Below are positions 15,938 through 26,389 of a DNA stretch of 64,000 nt, piece after piece (the first letter of the stretch is position 1; each line of letters opens with the position of its first letter). The position numbers and the translations under genes were made by a program. The notes beneath the pieces are model-generated. The model searched no databases and was not told the DNA's origin. It saw only the letters and a list, made by a program, of their open reading frames with translations. Source of the stretch: Notolepis coatsorum (Eukaryota > Chordata > Actinopteri > Aulopiformes > Paralepididae); contig OZ020585.1 of assembly GCA_963971535.1 (NCBI GenBank), forward strand, positions 28,016,749-28,080,748, read 5' to 3'.

Positions 15938-16560
15938 CAGACCCCAAGACCTTTCCTCTAGTGCCAACATTTAAAAATGGTGGTCCCTAGAGGCCACACA
16001 AGGTTTAGTGAGAATCACATGGAAGGCCCAGTAGGAGTAGGAAACAAAGGCTTTTGGAGGAATGTAAATAGTGGTCATATAGTTTTACATCAGGATATCA
16101 CAATGTAACAATGCATTTCAAATATCATCATGATTCGGAAAGCCGTTGAGGAGTAGTTCATGTTCTTTAGTTTTATGAGAATAGCATGAGACCAGATGAC
16201 ACTTCCCTGACCTCCTTGCTATTGTAACTAAGGCAAACACATTTGTCAAATTTGGTGCAAGTCAGACCGTGTGATTCATCACTTCCTGTTTACCATGCGG
16301 TTTTCTGAAGTTTGATTGGATCTGGCAGTCATGATTTGGCCTGTTAATTATCTAAATTATATTTAAAGATGTTCTTGCCCAGATTCCATGCAGCACAGTT
16401 TAGTGAGAATCAGGTGAATAGGCTTGGGGAAATAGGGCCTTTTTAAAATATTTGTTTTACATTACAAATGGTGGAAAACCCAATATGGCAGATTTCATAT
16501 GTCCTTATGGCAAATTTGTTCATAGCCAGAAAATAGCCCTAATGGTATGCCACAGTAGCA
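15938..16560. repeat. Dispersed repeat, copy A
   Basis: The segment shares blocks in inverted order with 38.7-39.84 kb. Examples are GTGAGAATCAGGTGAATAGG, TTTAAAGATGTTCTTG, CACTTCCTGTTTACCATGCG and ATGTTCTTTAGTTTTATGA. It also has the phrase GACCTTTCCTCTAGTGCCA, shared in direct order. No ORF or termini were found. It may be the UTR of a larger element. Confidence 0.55.
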
Positions 16561-16940
16561 AAATGACAGAGTTTGAGGTTTAATACTGGAGAGAAACTTG
16601 GACAATGCACTTGCCACTAGGGACGTCTAGTCATTAATTAGGGGATGCTCTGTTGCAGGTGTAGCACTTGTGTCACTAACAGTAAAAGCTGTTCGCCACG
16701 GACCAGTTCTAGGTTCGAATGAGGAGAGGAGTGATATACACAGTAAAAGGAATAGTAGACCAGAGACAATGTTATAACAGTGACCGGTAATTTATTCAGT
16801 TTAAACAGCTGCGCTAGTAAGACAATGACGACAACATACAACGAGTAGGTGAGGTAAAGTGAAGTATCCCTTTTAGGTTCTTTCATTAACCACTCCTTTC
16901 AAGTTTCTTTATTGGTTGTCATACAGAAGTACAGAATACT

Positions 16941-17899
16941 TTTATAAGGGCCTAACTTGACTTAAAACAATAAATCTATAAAGCCCTGAGGAGGCTGATA
17001 CCGACTAGAACATATAGTTGACGCGTCTGATCCAAAGATAGAATGTCCACAAGGTCCGTTGCAATAACACCCCAAAATGGGTTTATTTACACTAAACAAT
17101 AATTGATGCACAATTTGCATATAATATATAAAGTGAACGATACTACCTTGTACAACAACACATTACTATCTACAAACAAAACAAATTCACCAAACAACGG
17201 CGACGGTCAAAAACTGTTGGCTCTCTGTCGGTAACCAAAACACACCTGCCTGTCATCAGTCCCATCATAGATATATATAGAACACTAGATAGCTTACCCG
17301 CGCTGCCGGCCAATGGAGAGCGACGTCACTGAACCGCCGCCATCTTACCCCAGTCAGCCTTGAGTGAGAGTGAGTGAGCTGCACCGACAAAAATACTCAT
17401 AACTCGCTGAAATTGACGGATTTACAAACGGTTTGGTTTATTACAAGCATTATTAACGTGGCTATGATTCAAGCGGTTTGTAAAAAAAACATCTTTAAAA
17501 AATATTTTTTTTACAAGTATGCAGTATCATAACTACATCTTTGATGTTTATAGCAAACCAACCCGTTTGTAAATCCGTCAATATTTCAGCGAGTTATGAG
17601 TATTTTTGTCTGTGCAGCTCACTCACTCTCACTCAAGGCTGACTGGGGCAAGATGGCGGCGGTTCAGTGACGCTGGTGACTCCTCCTTAAGCTATCTAGT
17701 GTTCTATAGATATCTATGAGTCCCATTACCCACTAAGTAGCCAGGTAAGTCACCTACTGGTGAGCAATGGTAACTGATGCCATAAACCCAATAGCAGGCA
17801 TGGCTGTCTACAGGCAGAAATCAACACAAATACATAAATACAAAACAAATACATAAAATATAACAGATGTCAATACAACCATGTAAATTGGCTCTTATA
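16941..17899 (-). repeat. BEL/Pao 3' LTR, interrupted by a MITE
   Basis: It matches 29344-30574 over the outer (TATAAGGGCCTAAC) and inner (ATGTAAATTGGCTCTTA) segments and everything between except the inserted elements. Its inner edge at 17899 reads TTATA where the other LTR has TTACA. A 453-bp MITE (17266-17718) interrupts it. The intact LTR would be about 498 bp. Confidence 0.88.
17266..17718. mobile_element. Palindromic TIR MITE with 8-bp TSD (copy 1)
   Basis: The termini are CATAGATATATATAGAACAC and, on the opposite strand, CATAGATATCTATAGAACAC. The arms remain inverted copies over about 200 bp, with a short spacer near 17.47-17.53 kb. The 8-bp duplication AGTCCCAT (17258-17265 and 17719-17726) is perfect. 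An 8-bp target and no ORF suggest a hAT-like non-autonomous element, though the termini are not the usual CAGGG type. A second copy lies at 28442-28900. Confidence 0.88.
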
Positions 17900-19020
17900 C
17901 CGGCCCCTAATTGTATAACAATTATAACATGAAATGAAAAACAAAAAGAGCCAAAGTGTGCCATAACCACAAACAAATGAAATATCTGAGACTATTGCCT
18001 GGTGCAAAAGACAAAGCTTGGTTACTGGTCGCTCTAAAACATTTGTTTTGGTCTTCAGACGCACTGAGCGCACCAAGCTGTTCTTGTCTGGGAAGGTCTC
18101 CAAAACTCTGCCGAGGAGCCAATAGCCTCGAGGAGCCGCAGAGTCGACTACCACGACAATATCTCCAGGTACAAAATTTATTTTGGGCTGACTCCACTTT
18201 TGCCGTTCTTGGAGGAGAGGGAGGTACTCCTGAGTCCAGAAATATACTGAGCTTGCCTCCACCTCCTCTTCACATACAGATCCTCCTTCACAAAGAGCCC
18301 AGGTGATAAAAGTGGCTTGCCTTTCATCAGGAGAATATGGTTGGGAGTGAGTGGTTCAAGATCGTTGGGATCGTCGGACAGTTTGGTGATGGGGCGGTCA
18401 TTTAATATTGCCTCCACTTCGCACATGACTGTGCAATCCATCATCATCCAAAGTTTGCACATGCAAAACAGATGCGAGAACCTTCCTCACCATGCGGATA
18501 ACTCTCTCCCACACGCCTCTGTGGTGCGATGCTCCTGGTGGGTTAAAATTCCAGTGAATTCCATCTTGGAGCAAGGCTCCTTGCAACCGTTCATGATTCG
18601 GAGCTGCAAGAGCCTCCTTCAACTGTCGCTCTGCTCCCACGAAGTTTGTTCCATTGTCCGATCGCATCTGGGATACCTGTCCTCTTCTGTAGATAAATCT
18701 ACGTATGGCGTTGATGCACGCATCTGTATCTAGAGAAGGCGCCACTTCCAAGTGGACAGCTCTGCTTGAGAAACAGGTCAAAATTACTCCGTAGCGCTTA
18801 CATGTACTTCGGCCTCTCTTCACTTCAAATGGCCCGAAGTAGTCAACTCCAACATTCGTGAAGGGGGTAAATCAGGCAGAAGCCTTTCCTTGGGAAAATC
18901 TGCCATTTTCTGTTCTCCTACCCTTGCACAATGGAGCCTGCAAAAACCGCACTTTCCACTGATCTTCCTCGCAGCCGAATTGGCGTTTGTGATCCAGAAT
19001 TTCTTACGAAGCTTCGACAA
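17870..19020 (-). pseudogene. BEL/Pao integrase, frameshifted
   Basis: Minus-strand frames in series carry three parts. The zinc-binding N-terminal part contains KFWITNANSAARKI and CGFCRLHC (18820-19020). The catalytic core contains SDNGTNFVGAE and GVWERVIRMVRKV, the second Asp and the Glu of the DDE triad (18398-18823). The C-terminal part contains EVEAILNDRPI, TPNHILL, KWSQPKINFVPGDIV and GYWLLGRV (17870-18462). The first catalytic Asp lies in VDYFGPFEV near 18.85 kb, out of frame with the zinc-binding segment. Further frame changes near 18.43 kb and 18.22 kb split the C-terminal third. The enzyme joins element cDNA to host DNA. This copy cannot encode a continuous protein. Confidence 0.85.
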
Positions 19021-19195
19021 TGTATGGTTTCTTCCACTGTGTCCTAGTTGTTGGATGTGCCTCAGTATGAGTGTTAAAATTTACTGATCTTTAGACCGAA
19101 TGAGTGTATGTTTTCTTTCTTCAGGCATCGCCGCTCTACTCAGTCGTCCACGACTCTCAAAAGGCCATCATCCATTCGAGGGTCCAGCTTGTAGG

Positions 19196-19543
19196 TCACA
19201 CCGTCTCTTGCAACTGGTTTTCCAGCTCCTTCTGGAACCTTTGTTGCTGACAGTATCGGATGATGGAAACTTCAGCCTTCAATAGGTCATCCAATGACAA
19301 GGTCTGCCCTTTCAGGGCTCCTTTGGCCTTTTCCATCTCTGACTCAATGTGCCTGGAAGCACCATGTGTATCCTTCTCATGGACCTTAACAGCCTGCAAC
19401 TCCTTTCTCCTTTGTGCCAGTTCTAGAAGAGTCCTCTTCACCTTTAGAAACCATGCTGCAGCGGTCTTAAGCTTCTTCCATTCGGAGAAGTAAGTGACAA
19501 GATGTTCTGTAGCATTAGGTGAGTCTGTGATGATCAAATTCAA
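19196..19543 (-). pseudogene. BEL/Pao pol linker between RNase H and integrase
   Basis: A 115-codon minus-strand frame contains HLVTYFSEWKKLKTAAAWFL and a Lys/Glu-rich helical stretch. It leads to LLKAEVSIIRYCQQQRFQKE, the helical region that normally precedes the integrase zinc domain in BEL/Pao polyproteins. It overlaps the end of the RNase H frame by 4 bp in another frame, so a frameshift separates them. A gap of about 180 bp to the integrase zinc motif contains further disruptions. Confidence 0.7.
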
Positions 19544-20465
19544 TTATCTGCTGTATAAGAAGGCCATTTCTCCATGGGCTGAGAAAGGAATTTTGGGCCC
19601 TCAATCCATCGGTCATCCGTCAGCAGTTCTTCAACTTTCATACCCCTGGATGAGTCATCAGCGGGGTTGTCTCTGGTGTTGATGTACTTCCATTGAGACA
19701 TGTCAGTCATTTCTCTAATGGTTGACACCCTGTTTGCCACGAAGGTATGAAAGCGCTTGTCCTCGTTTTGTATGTACTTGATCACTGACGTGCTGTCTGT
19801 CCAGAATGTTGACGGATCCAGTGGCAGTTGAAGCTCAGTCTTCAACATCTGGTCCACTCGAACTGCTAGGACCGCAGCAGTCAGTTCAAGACGCGGAATG
19901 GTTACATGTTTCAGGGGTGTGACTCTTGCTTTCCCCAACATGAAGGAAACATGGATACTGTTCCTGCTGTTCTGCAGCCTAAGATAGGCAACAGTCCCGA
20001 ATCCATGTTCGCTAGCATCGGAAAAGTGATGCAATTCTGCCCGAGTGGGGCGTCCAAAGTCTTTGGGTTTAACACATCGGTTGACTTTGAAATCATCTTT
20101 TCCAGTTCCTCCAACCATCTTATCCATTGGTGTTCAATATCTTTTGGAATGTTCTCATCCCAGCTGCACCCTCTTCTACACAGTTCCTGCAGCATGGACT
20201 TGGCAGGCAGTGTAACTGGGCTAATGAAACCCAGGGGATCGTACACTGAACTTACGATGGACAGTAGACCTCGCCGGGTATGCGGTTGCTCCTTCCTGAC
20301 CATTTTGAATTTAAACATGTCAGTTTCCACACACCACAGTAGCCCTAGGGCTCTCTCCATTGGAAGCTCATCTCTGTCCAGATTTAAGTCTTTCGAGTCC
20401 CTTGCCCGGTGCTCTTCTGCAATTGACTGCAGTACTGACCGGCTGTTGCTGGTCCACTTGGTCAA
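19540..20465 (-). pseudogene. BEL/Pao RNase H (Pao domain), frameshifted
   Basis: Two overlapping minus-strand frames are present. 19911-20465 carries the RT/RNase H connection (YDPLGFISPVTLPAKSMLQE). 19540-20127 carries the RNase H fold, with LHHFSDASEHGFG, TIPRLELTAAVLA and FWTDSTSVIKYI giving the acidic residues D, E and D. RDNPADDSSRGM follows. The domain removes the RNA strand during reverse transcription. A frame change near 20.11-20.13 kb separates the two halves, and another near 20.46-20.48 kb separates them from RT. The catalytic residues themselves are preserved. Confidence 0.88.
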
Positions 20466-21369
20466 GGTGAATCCACCTCTGACAAATCTCTGAAAGAGCT
20501 TGAATCATGACAACTGCTTCTTCCTCTGTGGGTAGGCTCTTTAAGCAATTATCCACATAGAAGTTTCGTTTGACTGTTTCGACAACATCAGCAGCAAAGT
20601 GATTGCGATTGTCTTCAGCAGTCTTCTTCAGTGCGTAGCTCACACAACTTGGGGAGGAAACTGCCCCAAACAGGTGTACTGTCATTCGATGTTCCACAAT
20701 CTCCAGATTTGTGTTGCCCTTAGGCCACGAGAGGAAGCGAAGAAAATCCTGGTGTTCTTCAGGAACTTTGACCTGGTAAAACATTGATTGTATGTCTCCC
20801 ATGAACTCTACTGGCTCCTGTCTGAATCTTACCAGAACACAAAGTAGCGAACTGGTGAGATTAGGGCCTTGTAACAGTTCGCTGTTCAATGAAGTTCCCT
20901 GGTATTCAGCGCCGCAGTCGAACACAACCCTTAAGTTGCCCTTTCTTGGGTGATGCACACCATGGTGGGGGACATACCAAACTTGTCCAACTCCACGATC
21001 CAGCTGATGTTGAGGCACTTCCTCAGCATATCCATTCTTTATCACGTCAGTGAAGAAGCTGGTGTACTCCTTGTGAAAGAACCTCCTCTGTAATCCAAGT
21101 AGCCATTGCTTGACCACACAGAGGTTGTTGGGCAGAGCAATCTGATCACTCCTGAAGGGCATCTTCATACTATAGTGTCCATCCATGAGCTGTGCCGATT
21201 CCTCCATGATCTTCAGAAATCTAACGTCTTCTCTTGACATTCCCTTTTCTTCAGAATTCCTTTCATTGAAATCATGGTTGTATTGGTTGCTTAGCATCTC
21301 CTCCAATCCTATTGACATTGGCCACTGCAATCCCATTTTCAGGAGCATAGTTTGCTTGAATGGGCCCAT
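20368..21369 (-). pseudogene. BEL/Pao reverse transcriptase
   Basis: A 333-codon minus-strand frame holds the fingers and palm: PHHGVHHPRKGNLRVVFDCG, then FMGDIQSMFYQVKV (motif A with its Asp), HLFGAVSSPSCVSYAL (motif B) and NFYVDNCLKS (motif C as YVDN). The second Asp of the usual YxDD box is Asn. BEL/Pao elements are known to vary at this position, so this alone does not prove inactivity. The frame loses register at about 20.48 kb and joins the protease part by a frame change at about 21.3 kb. The longest intact pol piece of this element is here. Confidence 0.9.
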
Positions 21370-22109
21370 TGACCGCCCAGCCCAGAACAGTTCTTACAGC
21401 ATACGGACCATTTCCACGGCTGTTGACCACTTCCCAAGGTTCCAATAACCTGGGTGCATTGGTGCCAATCAATAAGTCAACATTCGCCTTTATGCTGGGA
21501 ATTTGGACATCAGACAGGTATGGCCACTTCACTAAATCTTCCTGTGAGACAATATTTTCACAGGTCACAGGCATTTCTTTATGAAAGGACTTCTGGGAGG
21601 CTATAGAAGGTGTCTCCATTGAGACCAGAGATCTCCAAACCCTTCAGGGAGGTACTTGGGACCACCTTCTCCTGTCCCATGGTGCGCAGAAGGAAGTTGG
21701 TCTGTCGTCCAGTCACATTCAATGCGTTCATCAGAACAAAATGTTGCAGAACTGCCAGGGTCGAGAAAGGCGTACGTTTGCTTGTGGACTTGACCTGGAC
21801 TGGCAAAATGGACAGCTTACAACCACCTCCGCCGGCACCAGTAAGACCACATGTCTGCGTGGCTGTTGTGACGCTTGCAGATGCCTTAGGCTCCCGATCT
21901 GTGCTGGGGTATGGCCTGTCGATATGAAGTATGGTTGGATGGTTTTTTCCGCAAACCTTGCAGGTTAGGCGCTTGTCACAATGTGACCGGAACACAAACA
22001 TCCAAAACAAATCGCCTTTTGCTTCACAAAGATAATTTTGTCCTTGTGGTTCTTGCCTTTCAGTCGCGGGCACTCTGCCAAAGAGTGGTCCCCAAAGCAG
22101 CACATACAA
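21272..22109 (-). pseudogene. BEL/Pao zinc knuckle and aspartic protease, frameshifted
   Basis: The frame 21579-22109 contains a CxxC and His-rich knuckle (LTCKVCGKNHPTILHID) followed by a Gly/Thr-rich linker. The protease active-site string LDPGSSATFCSD is present at about 21740-21775 but in a different frame, flanked by two indels that compensate each other. The original frame then resumes with NVTGRQTNFLLRTMG and LKGLEISGL. Frame 21272-21619 continues the protease C-terminal part (VDLLIGTNAPRLLEPWEV, GPYAVRTVLGWAVNG). The protease would cut the polyprotein. In this copy it is broken. Confidence 0.82.
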
Positions 22110-22127
22110 GATCTGGACTTCTCTATT

Positions 22128-23095
22128 TTAAAAATCACGCCCCCTATGGACAGATCCCAAGTCTGGTTCTTTGGAGTCCAGACGTGTTACCGTTGTAGCA
22201 AAGCTGTTGCCTTTAGCTCTGCCAAACTTGGACTGAGGCCGAGACTTGTTCCTGTTGCTCATTCCATCCTTTACAATTGGTTGATCCTGGATGTCGCTGA
22301 AAAGTGGGTCAGAAAGGATTGTAACCTGACGTTCCACGAATGTGACAAGATCATTAAAAACAGCTCTGCGATTTTGTCGCTCCAGTAGATCATGAGCTGT
22401 TGTCCTCCATCTTTCCCTATACCTGTAGGGCAGCTTGGTCATAATCCTGTGCATGTTGGTAGGCATGTCGAGCTCCTGCATGTGTTGCATCTCTGCCATC
22501 ACGTTGCAACAGCTGTGCAGGAACAGAGAATAGGCCTGCAGCGCCTTTACATCCTCAGACATAACTGCGGGCCACGTCAAGGCCAAGGCTTTTTCAATAT
22601 ATGACGAAGCAATTTTGAATTCATTCCCGAAATGTTTCTTCAGGAGACCCTTGGCCATGTCGTAACCACGGTCAGGCATCATGTGCTGACAACTCCTTAC
22701 CAGCTCACGTGGTTGTCCCTTTGTAAATTGTTCCGAAAAATATAAACATTGTTCCGAAAAATATAAACAATCAGCTTTGTTGGCCTTATTTTCAATATTA
22801 TGCTCAAAGGATCTTATAAAGCTCCCATAGTGAAGCGGGTCACCGTCAAATGGAGGGATATCTCTGGATGGTAGAGACATTGTGAGATGTTGTTGCACAA
22901 GAGCATTTGTGATCCCTGCCGTTGCAGGACTGTAATCAAGTCCCATTGAGGTGGTATTTGAGAAGGTTGATACAATTGTGTAGGTTGCGCAGCAGCTCCA
23001 CCTTGTGGTGGCATTTGAAAGAGGGGTGGTTGTGCAGCAGCTCCACCTTGTGGTGGCCTGTGGAAGAGGTGATGTGGGACAACAGGCTCTGGCAT
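22128..23095 (-). pseudogene. BEL/Pao gag, central region (DUF1759-like)
   Basis: The 272-codon minus-strand frame 22128-22946 carries a capsid-like region: IPPFDGDPLHYGSFIRSFEH, GYDMAKGLLKKHFGNEFKIA and SYIEKALALTWPAV. LPYRYRERWRTTAHDLLERQ follows further on. This is the pattern of the gag domain found in BEL/Pao elements. A 21-bp tandem duplication at about 22735-22780 repeats CLYFSEQ in frame. Upstream, at 22814-23095, a different frame encodes a Pro/Gln/Gly-rich tract with PPQGGAAAQP twice. A frameshift at about 22.95 kb lies between them. Confidence 0.82.
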
Positions 23096-23182
23096 AGGAA
23101 TGTTGATAATGGCTGTGCTGTTGGATTTAGCACAGTAGGGCTTGAATGAGGAGGTCCAATGTGATTCCCCAAATGCCTTTGG

Positions 23183-23776
23183 CTAGACGTTCGTGACCGT
23201 CTCCCTGACTGATATAGTATCCAGAATAGCCATTTGAGCAGCGGATGCAGCCAACTCAGCATCCATTTCAAGTTGCTGCCTTTTCCTCCTTAAATCTTGC
23301 TCTTGATCCTCCAGAGCTTGTCTCTCATTCAAGTACGCTGCTTTCACCAGCAGTGATGCTCTTTTAGCCTCTGCTATGAGGCGTTCAGAGCTGGCACTGT
23401 TACCACTCGATCTGCTGCCCTGCGAGTGTCCAGAGGAAGTATTTGAAATGCTGTCATCTGGTTTCACATCATCATCCACTGGTTGAATGTTGTCTGTGAG
23501 CACGTCCTCTGTGGGTGCACCGACAGTGTGCACAGGTTCTGGGTGCTCTTCACCCACAGTACTCGTATTTCCCATATTTTGGGCCAGCCAATTTTCAACA
23601 TGGAAGCTCTCCAACGTTGCTATTCTTGACCCAAACCAGGCAGTTTGTATTGCACTTTGATCCGGGACCATAGGCAACACACACATGAATTCATTTTGTA
23701 CACCTTTGGCTGTCTCACACAGCCTAACATATTCACACAATACACCTTGTACCCCTGTCACGTCAGTATTCTGCAT
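23183..23776 (-). pseudogene. BEL/Pao gag N-terminal part
   Basis: A 197-codon minus-strand frame has a start region followed by acidic and serine-rich sequence (SISNTSSGHSQGSRSSGNSA). A Glu/Lys/Arg/Gln-rich predicted coiled coil follows (ERQALEDQEQDLRRKRQQLE, EMDAELAASAAQMA). This layout precedes the capsid-like region in BEL/Pao gag. The frame ends just after the coiled coil, and the gag continues in other frames downstream, so it is a fragment. Confidence 0.7.
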
Positions 23777-24130
23777 AAATACAGTACCTTAAATACATAA
23801 ATACAGCTTTTTTGCTTTATTTAATTTATCGGATCTTTCATTTAGCAATTTTCCCAACCTTTCATTTAGAACCGTATAGGTCTGTTTAATTTCCCTTTTT
23901 CCCCATTGTGAATCTTTCCACAGCCGCCTCTGCCCCGACGAGTTTGTCAACATTACTGTCATGATTGTCATCAGAACCGTTCATGTGGACAATCCACAGT
24001 GAATTGATTGAAACAGTAACGTTATGCGTGGCGCGCACGATGATTCAATCCAAAGTCAACGGTAGACTAGAACGTGCAGTCAAGTTCAGCTACGAATGCA
24101 TTGGAATTTATGCTCGCAAAACACAAAGTT
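23777..24130 (-). other. BEL/Pao leader, proximal part
   Basis: This is untranslated sequence between gag and the Gypsy insertion. It continues at 28993-29343 on the far side of that insertion. No primer-binding site is in this part. Confidence 0.55.
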
Positions 24131-24135
24131 GTGTG

Positions 24136-24278
24136 TGTCCTGTAAGGGTTTGGCTCGTGTTGCTACACGGACATGTTTGTATGTTGCAAGGTACTTACCT
24201 ACCAGTAAAGAGTCAACGTGATCACATGCTCTCCGTCTCTTATTATATGCGAACTAAAGGTACAAGGTTTACACAACA
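24136..24278 (+). repeat. Gypsy 5' LTR (143 bp)
   Basis: It starts TG and ends CA. Its 3' 90 bp match 28909-28987 with only a few substitutions and single-base indels. Being only 143 bp, it is short for an LTR. An A/T-rich TATTATATGCG segment could serve as the core promoter, which is inference. Confidence 0.85.
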
Positions 24279-24297
24279 TGGTGTCGGATGTGGGGTC
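24279..24297 (+). other. Gypsy primer-binding site, tRNA-Leu-like
   Basis: TGGTGTCGGATGTGGGG abuts the LTR. Vertebrate tRNA-Leu 3' ends would pair with TGGTGTCAGAAGTGG, so two mismatches separate this from that consensus. The position is diagnostic of a primer-binding site. The tRNA identity is inferred. Confidence 0.7.
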
Positions 24298-24362
24298 ACT
24301 TAGTAAGAAGACGAACTATACAAAACAAACAAATTTAATTAAAAGAGAAAGACAACGACGGA

Positions 24363-24926
24363 ATGGCAGAAGAAGCAGCCCCGTTGCCTTCGCTGCCACA
24401 GTTGGCTCTGCCAGGCAGGTTCGACTTCAATAACATTAATGACTGGCCGAGATGGATGAAGCGATTTGAACGCTATAGAATAGCGTCTGGATTGGATAAA
24501 CAGTCAGAAGAATTCCAAGTAAATGCCTTCATGTATGCGGTGGGAGACGACGCCGAAGACATATTAAGTGTTTTGCAGCTCACAGAGGAACAGAAAAAGA
24601 AATACAAGGACGTCACGTACGCGTGCAATGCACATTGTGTCAGTAAGAGGAACGTCATATTTGAAAGAGCATGTTTCAACAGAAGGAACCAAGAACCGGG
24701 TGAGAATGTTGAATCCTTTATCACTGCTGTACACACACTGGCTGAACATTGTCAATTTGGAACCCTAAGAGAAGACTTGATAAGGGACAGGATTGTAGTA
24801 GGCATAAGAGATGCCAAGCTATCAGAAAACCTGCAAATGGATGCAGATTTAACTCTGGAAAAGGCAATGACTAAAGTGAAGCAGAGTGCAGCAATAAAGA
24901 AACAACAGCCCGTCTTAACACTTTGA
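24363..24926 (+). pseudogene. Ty3/Gypsy gag, truncated by a MITE
   Basis: A 187-codon frame starts 85 bp after the LTR. It reads as a retrotransposon capsid: GRFDFNNINDWPRWMKRFER, ERYRIASGLDKQSEEFQVNA, NRRNQEPGENVESFITAVHT and RDRIVVGIRDAKLSE. The frame is cut at about codon 185 by a TTAA-targeted MITE, and the last codons are MITE sequence. The zinc knuckle of the same gag (CRVCHKKGHFARTC) is found beyond the MITE near 25.99-26.04 kb. Gag would package the element RNA. Confidence 0.85.
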
Positions 24927-25834
24927 GCGCCACTCACGGCTAATCTCGTGTTTACGATAGTTACGTTGAAAGCCACATCACGGCTTTTCTCTGATTTTAT
25001 TTTTTTTATTTTTTTAGCGATCTGAAATCATATTGCATCACCCGAGCCTACCGTTGGAAATCCAGGGGCCGCCGGCTATCAGATGTGAAAAAAGCACCCC
25101 CTATCGTCTCCCAGATGGTAAATCATCCTTTTGGAATGGACTCAATGAAAATGGATGGGGGAAAAAAATATTCCAGTCCACATTTTCCAGTCCACTGATG
25201 CAGCCGGAGTTACCAGAGTTCATTCTGGATCCTCTGAGCCGCGGCGAGCATGGGTTATACTGTACACACGTTGGATCAATATACTTATCGATTTTTTTCG
25301 AATGGTGATCAGGAATTGGAATATACCATTTGGATACCATCTGATGTCAGGTAAGGAATCTATGTTATCAGTGTTAGGATAATCAGACTCGTTTTCGAGG
25401 AGATATAAGCTTTTTTGTGATATGTGCTCTAGCTGTTTCACTGTAAAATCTATGAGGAAATGAAAGCTATTATCAGCGCGCGGCTCGAACGTGCACGTAT
25501 ACTATTGATCATCTAGCGTTTATTTGAAAACGATTCATAAATAGGCTGACAAATATCAACGTTCTGGAATATTCCAGTAAAGGCGATTATCATAGAATAG
25601 GTTGTTTTTCACCTGAAAACGGGTGCTTTTCAAAATGCTCTCAAACGGAAATGAAGCGATAAAAAACCAATCTGCCTTGACAACACTGACTGGAAAATTA
25701 TTCTTTGATAAGCGACGGGCAGATTAGACACATAGCCATAATTACATAGATTAGGCGATATTAACGTTAACATTGGGAGTGGACTGTGGCATTCAAGGGG
25801 GTAAAAAGGAAAACACGGCGTGGCGCTCAAAGTG
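24919..25834. mobile_element. piggyBac-like MITE (copy A)
   Basis: TTAA at 24915-24918 and 25835-25838 flanks termini CACTTTGAGCGCCACTCACG and, on the other strand, CACTTTGAGCGCCACGCCGT. TTAA plus matching 17-bp inverted ends is the signature of piggyBac-type transposition. There is no transposase; the 227-codon minus-strand ORF starting in it has no recognised domain and runs through host element sequence. Internal sequence is shared, in inverse orientation, with the element at 33902-35746. Confidence 0.9.
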
Positions 25835-25838
25835 TTAA

Positions 25839-26389
25839 GAGGCACTGAGGAGCAGGCAGCTGCACAGGTGGAGGCCATACAAAAAATAGATGGCAGAAAG
25901 CACAGCAATACAGAACTGACAGTATCCTGGCTGTGGCAGATGTGGAAATGTAAAAAGACATATGTGGAAAGAATGGCCTGCCCGGGATGCTGAGTGTAGA
26001 GTGTGTCATAAAAAAAGGACACTTTGCAAGGACATGCAGAACAGGAAAAGGGGTCCATGACATCACACTGGCACACAGAGACTTGAAGAGGAGTAAACCT
26101 AGAGGAACCTGAAGATGAATGGCTGGAACTGTTAGAGCTGAATGGACAGGAGGCCATATTCAAGCTGGATACAGGGGCCCAGGTCACAGCGGTGCCGAGC
26201 AGCATGCACTCAGTTGAAAAACATGGAAATCTATAGCCACCACAAAAAGTACTGTATGGACCAGGAAAATACAAGTTAAATACAAAAGGCTGCTTCAGTG
26301 GTGAGCTAACCATTAGAAAGAGAACAGCACAAATAATCTATGTTGTGGAATAACTAACCCGGCCCCTCCTAGGCCTTCCTGCAATAGAG
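25839..26389 (+). pseudogene. Gypsy zinc knuckle and protease remnant
   Basis: Reading the plus strand across frames gives a CCHC knuckle (CRVCHKKGHFARTC, about 25.99-26.04 kb) and then LNGQEAIFKLDTGAQVTAVP near 26.13-26.20 kb. DTGA is the aspartic protease active site of Ty3/Gypsy elements. Stops and frame changes separate the two. A frame change also separates protease from the RT frame starting at 26390. Confidence 0.75.

Noticed and set aside
25630-26313. 227-codon minus-strand ORF
   Set aside because: It crosses the boundary between the piggyBac-like MITE and the Gypsy protease region, antisense to gag and protease, so it cannot be an ancestral gene.
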